From Chitinophaga solisilvae (lineage in GTDB: Bacteria > Bacteroidota > Bacteroidia > Chitinophagales > Chitinophagaceae): a stretch of DNA of 64,000 nucleotides. Both the position numbers and the translations under genes were made by a program. The first letter of the stretch is position 1; every line of letters begins with the position of its first letter. The stretch spans positions 28,108 to 92,107 of the forward strand of contig NZ_JAABOK010000023.1 in NCBI RefSeq assembly GCF_009928525.1, read 5' to 3'. Shown piece by piece: positions 63,214 through 64,000 of the stretch. The notes beneath the pieces were generated by a model that was not told the DNA's origin, made no database searches, and worked only from the letters and a program-made list of their open reading frames with translations.

Positions 63214-63741
63214 ATGCACCTGGATGGGGATATACACATTACTGAAGAAATATTTGCAGCAGCCTATAACACGCACTGGAAGACACTTTACACTACCTGC
63301 CGCCGCTATGTGCCGCATGCCGAGCCAGCGCGCGAAATAGTGCAGGACCTGTTCATCAGCCTTTGGGAGAAAAGGGAAACACTGGTAATACATACTTCCC
63401 TGGATACCTATCTTTTCAGCGCGCTTAAACTGAAAGTGCTGGAATATTACCGCAAACAGGCAGTGAGGGACCAATACCTCGCCTACCGGCAGTATACGGC
63501 ACAGGAAGCACAACAAACCACCGAAGAACAGGTTTATTTTAATGAGTTGAAAAATGCGCTGGACAGCGCCATACAAAGTTTACCGGAAAGAAGCCGGCAA
63601 GTATACCAGCTGAGCAGAGAGAAAGGTTGGAACAACAAATCCATCGCACACGCCCTGCTTATCAGCGAAAAAACCGTTGAAGGCAATATGACGAGGGCAT
63701 TGAATTTTATCAGGAGAAAACTTAAGGACTTTAAATTGTGA
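63214..63741 (+). CDS. ECF sigma-70 factor, FecI-like
   Basis: A 175-residue RNA polymerase sigma factor. Region 2 covers about 14-80 (YNTHWKTLYTTCRRY, then EIVQDLFISLWEKRE), and region 4 about 115-170 (LPERSRQVYQLSREKGWNN, then LLISEKTVEGNMTRALNFI). The N-terminal ATG is preferred; an upstream ATG at 63201 is out of frame. It is transcribed away from the FecR gene, not as the usual FecI-FecR operon. It presumably directs transcription of the divergent FecR-receptor-DUF4374 genes. Confidence 0.9.
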   Translation: MHLDGDIHITEEIFAAAYNTHWKTLYTTCRRYVPHAEPAREIVQDLFISLWEKRETLVIHTSLDTYLFSALKLKVLEYYRKQAVRDQYLAYRQYTAQEAQQTTEEQVYFNELKNALDSAIQSLPERSRQVYQLSREKGWNNKSIAHALLISEKTVEGNMTRALNFIRRKLKDFKL

Positions 63742-63748
63742 AATTCAG

Positions 63749-63772
63749 AATTACGAATTACGAATTGCGAAT
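63749..63772 (+). repeat. Dispersed AATTACGAATT repeat
   Basis: Exact 24-nt match to part of 11688-11712, placed 8 bp after the sigma factor stop. At both places the words directly follow a gene. It lacks an inverted partner here. Confidence 0.75.
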
Positions 63773-63777
63773 CTATA

Positions 63778-64000
63778 GTGTCCGGGGAAACTAAAAGCCA
63801 TAGTTAGCTTAGCGCTTCCGCGATTAACCAATAGGGCATGAAGGGCCTGAGAATGAGTATTTGTCTAAAATAGCCAAAAGATATTTCAAATACTCAATTC
63901 TCTGGCCCCTCTAAAAAGTAAGCCCTTTTTCTAAGGAGAGAATAATTTTAGCTGTATAAAGTCAGGCTCTTTATTATGTCGGAGAAGTGCTTTCTCAGGT
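63778..64000. other. Possible insertion-sequence end at the window edge
   Basis: From GTGTCCGGGGAAAC at 63778 the sequence changes in character. An imperfect dyad (63843-63908, GGGCC...AGTATTTG against CAAATACT...GGCCC) is followed by a possible start codon at 63976. This is compatible with the left end of an insertion sequence continuing beyond the window. No transposase can be read. Confidence 0.3.

Overview
The window looks like chromosomal DNA of a Bacteroidota bacterium, most likely Chitinophaga or a close relative in the Chitinophagaceae. The evidence is a type IX secretion (T9SS) sorting domain, LytS-type kinase/LytTR regulator pairs, TonB-dependent receptors with carboxypeptidase-regulatory-like N-termini, a FecI/FecR-type sigma/anti-sigma pair, a DUF4374 lipoprotein, a DUF2975/XRE pair, and TAnnTTTG promoter -7 boxes. 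The genus is inferred from gene content; no marker gene is present.

Left flank (1-3.9 kb): a DUF4342 protein, a metallophosphoesterase, a DinB-like protein, and a secreted T9SS protein made of two tandem alpha/beta-hydrolase-like domains. The second domain has lost its nucleophile serine.

Centre (4.4-41.1 kb): about 37 kb devoted almost entirely to two large Tc (toxin complex, ABC-type) loci that face each other. The plus-strand locus encodes a fused TcB-TcC protein (SpvB, beta-propeller, RHS shell, unique C-terminus), then a TcA-like protein, then a Cys-rich protein with a Hint-like segment and an HELGH metallopeptidase motif, then a small Cys-rich putative zinc protein. The minus-strand locus encodes another TcB-TcC fusion, another TcA, and a lone nucleotidyltransferase whose start is 1 nt past the TcA stop. 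In the Tc paradigm TcA forms the pore and translocation tube, and TcB-TcC forms a hollow shell holding the cleaved C-terminal effector. The two C-terminal effector regions here are unrelated to each other and I do not recognise either. The plus-strand TcA carries four copies of a roughly 70-residue repeat at two places in its C-terminal half; the other TcA lacks them.

Right flank (41.3-63.8 kb): a type II thioesterase-like hydrolase, an FGE/SUMF1-like protein, a fused alpha/beta-hydrolase-SGNH esterase, an RHS-like lipoprotein, two LytS/LytTR two-component systems flanking a secreted protein and a TonB-dependent receptor, membrane proteins, a Tat-signal thioredoxin-reductase-like flavoprotein, DUF1801 and VOC proteins, an XRE/DUF2975 pair, and an uptake locus (ECF sigma, short FecR, TonB receptor, DUF4374 lipoprotein).

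Long palindromes built from shared short words are scattered through the intergenic regions. The largest (54762-55005) has two 108-bp arms that match at every position and fills the whole gap between two genes. No tRNA, rRNA, CRISPR array or complete insertion sequence was seen. All calls were made by eye; no alignment or database search was run.
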